32,970 nucleotides of DNA from Cladosporium sp. IMV 00045 (lineage: Eukaryota > Ascomycota > Dothideomycetes > Cladosporiales > Cladosporiaceae). Where the stretch lies: contig MSJI02000573.1 of assembly GCA_001931905.2 (NCBI GenBank), forward strand, positions 1 through 32,970. Reading direction: 5' to 3'. Both the position numbers and the translations under genes were made by a program. Positions 30,363 through 32,970 of the stretch are shown in pieces; within the stretch, counting starts at the first letter, position 1; every line of letters starts with the position of its first letter. The notes under the pieces were generated by a model. That model had not been told where the DNA came from. It did not search any database and was given only the letters and a program-made list of their open reading frames with translations.

Positions 30363-31505
30363 ATGAAGTCGTTTCTGTCCTTGTCAAGTTTCATCTGCAT
30401 CATAGCTATAGCCATCACAGCTTTCTACAACCAAGACAACGCCACCGAATATATGCGATCTCTGTTCAACAAGGCAGCCCTCAACAACATCACAAGAACA
30501 TTCACAACCAACACCACCAAAGCACACTCCGCTATGTCGCCTTCATCGACCTTCGTTGGCCTTCCGGTCATACCTCCCAACGACCCTTCCCTCACAGCAG
30601 CTACCCCCAAGCCCCGTGGCATTGCCAAAGTCTTCGAGGCGATTGAGCAAGCCGAGGGCGCTGGAGCCACTGTGAGACGATCAATCGGCACGCCCAGGCT
30701 GCGCAACTTCAGCCCGTTTTTGATGCTCGACCACTTCAGTATAGCTCCAGGTGCCGGATTTCCAGACCATCCACATCGGGGTCAAGAGACCGTCACGTAT
30801 CTTTTAAGCGGCGCCGTCGACCATGAAGACTTTGCTGGAAACAAGGGAACTATTGAGGCCGGTGACCTTCAGTTCATGACCGCGGGTCGAGGGATTGTGC
30901 ACGCGGAAATGCCGCATGATAACGGCGACGGCTCCTCGAACGTTGGAATGCAGCTTTGGGTCGATCTACCACGCGATCTGAAGCAGTGCGAGCCTCGCTA
31001 CCGCGACGTGCGATCCAAGGAAATCCCCATCTACAACAGCGAAGACGGAAAAGTGACGGTGAAAGTGATTTCCGGACAAAGCCACGGCATCGACAGCCTT
31101 CAGGAACTCGCCTACACGCCCGTGTGGCTGCTCGACGTGACGATCCGACCAGGAGGCAGCATCACACAAGCACTACCCGCGAACTGGAACGCATTCGCGT
31201 ACTCCCTGAGCGGAAAAGTCACCTGGGACACCGGATCTGAGACGAAGCAAGTGCCTGAATTCCACAACACGGTCTTCGAGCAGAAGGGCGACGGCGTTCA
31301 AGCGTCCGTGCCGGAAGGAGAGAAGGAGGCGAGGTTCATCTTGGTGGCTGGCATGCCATTGGACCAGCCCATTGTGCAGTATGGACCTTTTGTGCTAAAC
31401 GACGCGACGCAGGTCAGGCAGGCGCTTATGGATTATCAGAGCTTTTCGAATGGGTTTGAGCGGGCGAGGAACTGGGAGAGTGAGATTGGAAAGTCGATGC
31501 AGTAA
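30363..31505 (+). CDS. Pirin (iron-binding cupin) with hydrophobic N-terminal extension
   Basis: Single exon, 380 aa. The two-cupin pirin core begins near residue 65. The N-terminal cupin metal ligands are H136 and H138 (FPDHPHRGQETVTYLLSG) plus H180 and E182 (GRGIVHAEMPHD), matching the ligand set of human pirin. The C-terminal cupin includes LAYTPVWLLDVTIRPGGS and NAFAYSLSGKV. Pirins are iron-dependent nuclear redox sensors or quercetinase-like dioxygenases; which applies here is unknown. Most pirins start near their core, but here about 57 residues precede it, with a strong hydrophobic segment at about 5-21 (LSLSSFICIIAIAITAF). That could be a signal anchor. A second Met at 58 (MSPSST) would give a cytosolic form of usual length. 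Dual starts are possible but unproven. Confidence 0.9.
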   Translation: MKSFLSLSSFICIIAIAITAFYNQDNATEYMRSLFNKAALNNITRTFTTNTTKAHSAMSPSSTFVGLPVIPPNDPSLTAATPKPRGIAKVFEAIEQAEGAGATVRRSIGTPRLRNFSPFLMLDHFSIAPGAGFPDHPHRGQETVTYLLSGAVDHEDFAGNKGTIEAGDLQFMTAGRGIVHAEMPHDNGDGSSNVGMQLWVDLPRDLKQCEPRYRDVRSKEIPIYNSEDGKVTVKVISGQSHGIDSLQELAYTPVWLLDVTIRPGGSITQALPANWNAFAYSLSGKVTWDTGSETKQVPEFHNTVFEQKGDGVQASVPEGEKEARFILVAGMPLDQPIVQYGPFVLNDATQVRQALMDYQSFSNGFERARNWESEIGKSMQ

Positions 31506-31966
31506 ACGATTCTGGAGGATATCGAGGGTGTGAAGTGTAGATAGTTACGGCCGAACCTTTGTATGGTAAATAGTTAGTTAGATTTCAGCCTTCACTTCCA
31601 GTATTAATCAAGCTTTCGCACACTTCAGAGATTTCCTTCCAGGAATTGTGTCATGTTAAAGCATGAGGCTGTCGAATATTTCCCTCGGCTGGCTGAAAAT
31701 GGTGTACATATAATATATAAGGTAGCCGCAAGTATCGTACATAAAATGCTGCGCGGCTTTTCTGCCTCGTGCTCGTTCGGTTCAAACCTCCATTTGCCGC
31801 ACTTTCGTATTGCGTGACCGATTACAGGAACAGGCTGCGATTTCTATCCAGTTTGACCAGACGTCGTAAGTGAGGCCTGGAAATCCCATCCATGTATACG
31901 GCACGGCAAGCATCGGGTCTGATACGCTTTCCCCACTCCGTAGACATCCTAAACCAGACGCTTCGT
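31506..31966. other. Convergent intergenic region
   Basis: The pirin and bL21m genes end towards each other here. AT-rich words (ATATAATATATAAGG near 31705) are probably 3' UTR or terminator sequence. No gene was seen. Confidence 0.5.
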
Positions 31967-32851
31967 CTAGTCGTGAGCTCCGCTCTTAATCTCCTCCTCG
32001 CTGCGGACACGCAACTCCTTGATCTTCAGAATCGTGTACCTGTGCTTGCTCTTCACCGTCTTGACCTTCCTCTGTCTCCTCTTGGTCTTCTCCTTGATCC
32101 TCATAGGCTCGCTCTCGACACCCATCACCACAGCCCTGCAGACAAAGAGTCTGTCATCCAAATACGGGGTTCTGCCCTTTGCGATGTGTGGGATAAAGTG
32201 CGGTGCTTCCACCACGTTGCCTGCGCTTGCGAGTCCTCCTTCGGGCATCACACGACTGTGAGATGCCAAGTTGCCAGTTGTCGGATCCAAGACTTCGACG
32301 CTGTCCATTGTCGGGCTCTTGAACTTTGGAGTCTGAACAGCCGCCTTCAATGTGTAGTCTCGCGATCCGAGGTTGCTTGCGCGGTCGAGACGAATGACAT
32401 CGCCAGGCTCGACACCCTTCATCAGAAACGGTAATCTCAAGGTGTCGCCCTGGGTGAGGAGGTAGGGGCGCGCATAGATGTGGGCGGTGATGTAGTGAGA
32501 CGACTGCGCGCGGAGCAAAGGCAGCATCTCGCGCACTTCGGGGGAGATCTCAAGCGGTGCATTCTTTCCAGATGCGCCAGAGGCCGGAGCGGGAAGAGGA
32601 GCGCCCTCAGAGGTGTTTGCTGGCTTCGATGATTCAAGGGTCGTCTCGGATTTCTTAGGCAGGGAGCTCTCGAGGACGTTCTGCTTTGATGACAGAGGTT
32701 GTGCGGTGTTCGGAGGTGGAATATCGCTTCTCTCGGTAGCATTGGGGATTGTCGATAGGTTCGCCGTCCAGGGGAGGAGGAAGGTCGGCGGCAATTGGCC
32801 GCGGGTGTCGAGCACCGCTCTCCGGAGCGTTCGTGATATTATGCTGGCCAT
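31967..32851 (-). CDS. Mitochondrial large ribosomal subunit protein bL21m
   Basis: Single exon, 294 aa. An N-terminal Arg/Ser/Thr-rich presequence (MASIISRTLRRAVLDTRG) targets mitochondria. A Ser/Pro/Ala-rich linker runs to about residue 100. The bL21 fold covers about 115-290 with HYITAHIYARPYLLTQGD, LPFLMKGVEPGDVIRLDRASNLGSRDYTL, YLDDRLFVCRAVVMG and the basic RNA-binding tail EKTKRRQRKVKTVKSKHRYTILKI. bL21 binds 23S-type rRNA in the early-assembling part of the large subunit; the yeast counterpart is Mrpl49. The ATG at 32851 opens the presequence, and 119 bp of upstream sequence remain in the window. Confidence 0.92.
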   Translation of the reverse strand: MASIISRTLRRAVLDTRGQLPPTFLLPWTANLSTIPNATERSDIPPPNTAQPLSSKQNVLESSLPKKSETTLESSKPANTSEGAPLPAPASGASGKNAPLEISPEVREMLPLLRAQSSHYITAHIYARPYLLTQGDTLRLPFLMKGVEPGDVIRLDRASNLGSRDYTLKAAVQTPKFKSPTMDSVEVLDPTTGNLASHSRVMPEGGLASAGNVVEAPHFIPHIAKGRTPYLDDRLFVCRAVVMGVESEPMRIKEKTKRRQRKVKTVKSKHRYTILKIKELRVRSEEEIKSGAHD

Positions 32852-32970
32852 TGTGCTGTGGTGTGGTCTTGATAGCCTGCCTCAACTGCTTGCAAGTGGC
32901 CTAGGAGACTCTCTGGGAAAGATTGCTTGCGGCAAGCGGAGGACTCCCGCTGAAGCAGATTTCAGGCATC
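32852..32970. other. Upstream flank of bL21m gene
   Basis: Short sequence before the bL21m start codon, running to the window edge. Probably 5' leader and promoter; nothing specific was recognised. Confidence 0.4.

Noticed and set aside
1..32970. Biosynthetic gene cluster, transposon, CRISPR or prokaryotic-style system
   Set aside because: No backbone synthase, transposase, terminal repeats or regular spacer array was seen; the genes are ordinary, mutually unrelated fungal genes.

Overview
The window looks like nuclear DNA of a filamentous ascomycete (Pezizomycotina). Genes carry short introns, mostly 54-94 nt, with GT(R/A)NGT donors, CTAAC/CTGAC-like branch sites and YAG acceptors. Coding third positions favour C/G. 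The gene set (Dal5-type transporter, Bir1/survivin homologue, TAM41, Lso2/CCDC124, secreted PEBP, pirin, mitochondrial bL21) fits that group. A Dothideomycete is my best guess, but that is inference. I see no operons, phage, transposase, CRISPR array, rRNA or convincing tRNA.

Layout, left to right. 789-1756 (+) is an isochorismatase-family hydrolase. 2675-4365 (+) is a four-exon Dal5/TNA1-like MFS permease. 5192-6802 (-) is TAM41, the mitochondrial CDP-diacylglycerol synthase. It is divergent from 7310-10135 (+), a two-BIR chromosomal passenger protein with a long hexapeptide-repeat coiled coil. A gene-poor 2.1 kb follows, then 12277-14671 (+), a patatin-fold protein whose nucleophile serine is replaced by glycine. 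A 3.7 kb gene-poor stretch rich in microsatellites leads into 18377-20324 (+), a two-exon fungal protein I cannot name. 21162-24625 is a minus-strand block: a 12-TM MFS transporter, a newly assembled three-exon small secreted protein, and a compositionally extreme gene whose reading frame breaks near a C7 run. Then come 25377-26083 (+) Lso2/CCDC124, 26525-27508 (-) secreted PEBP, 28342-29871 (+) a charged, probably nuclear protein of unknown function, 30363-31505 (+) pirin with an extra hydrophobic N terminus, and 31967-32851 (-) mitochondrial ribosomal protein bL21m.

The genes do not form one pathway. Several are housekeeping: cardiolipin precursor synthesis and mitoribosome (mitochondria), passenger complex (mitosis), and dormant-ribosome binding. 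The 21-28 kb part is richer in transport, secreted and orphan products. The best leads are the serine-less patatin protein, the spliced small secreted protein with its broken neighbour, a recurrent C-rich to G-rich switch of the coding strand towards gene 3' ends, and the membrane-anchored-looking pirin. All exon structures are my own manual splicing from the raw sequence and have not been checked against transcripts.
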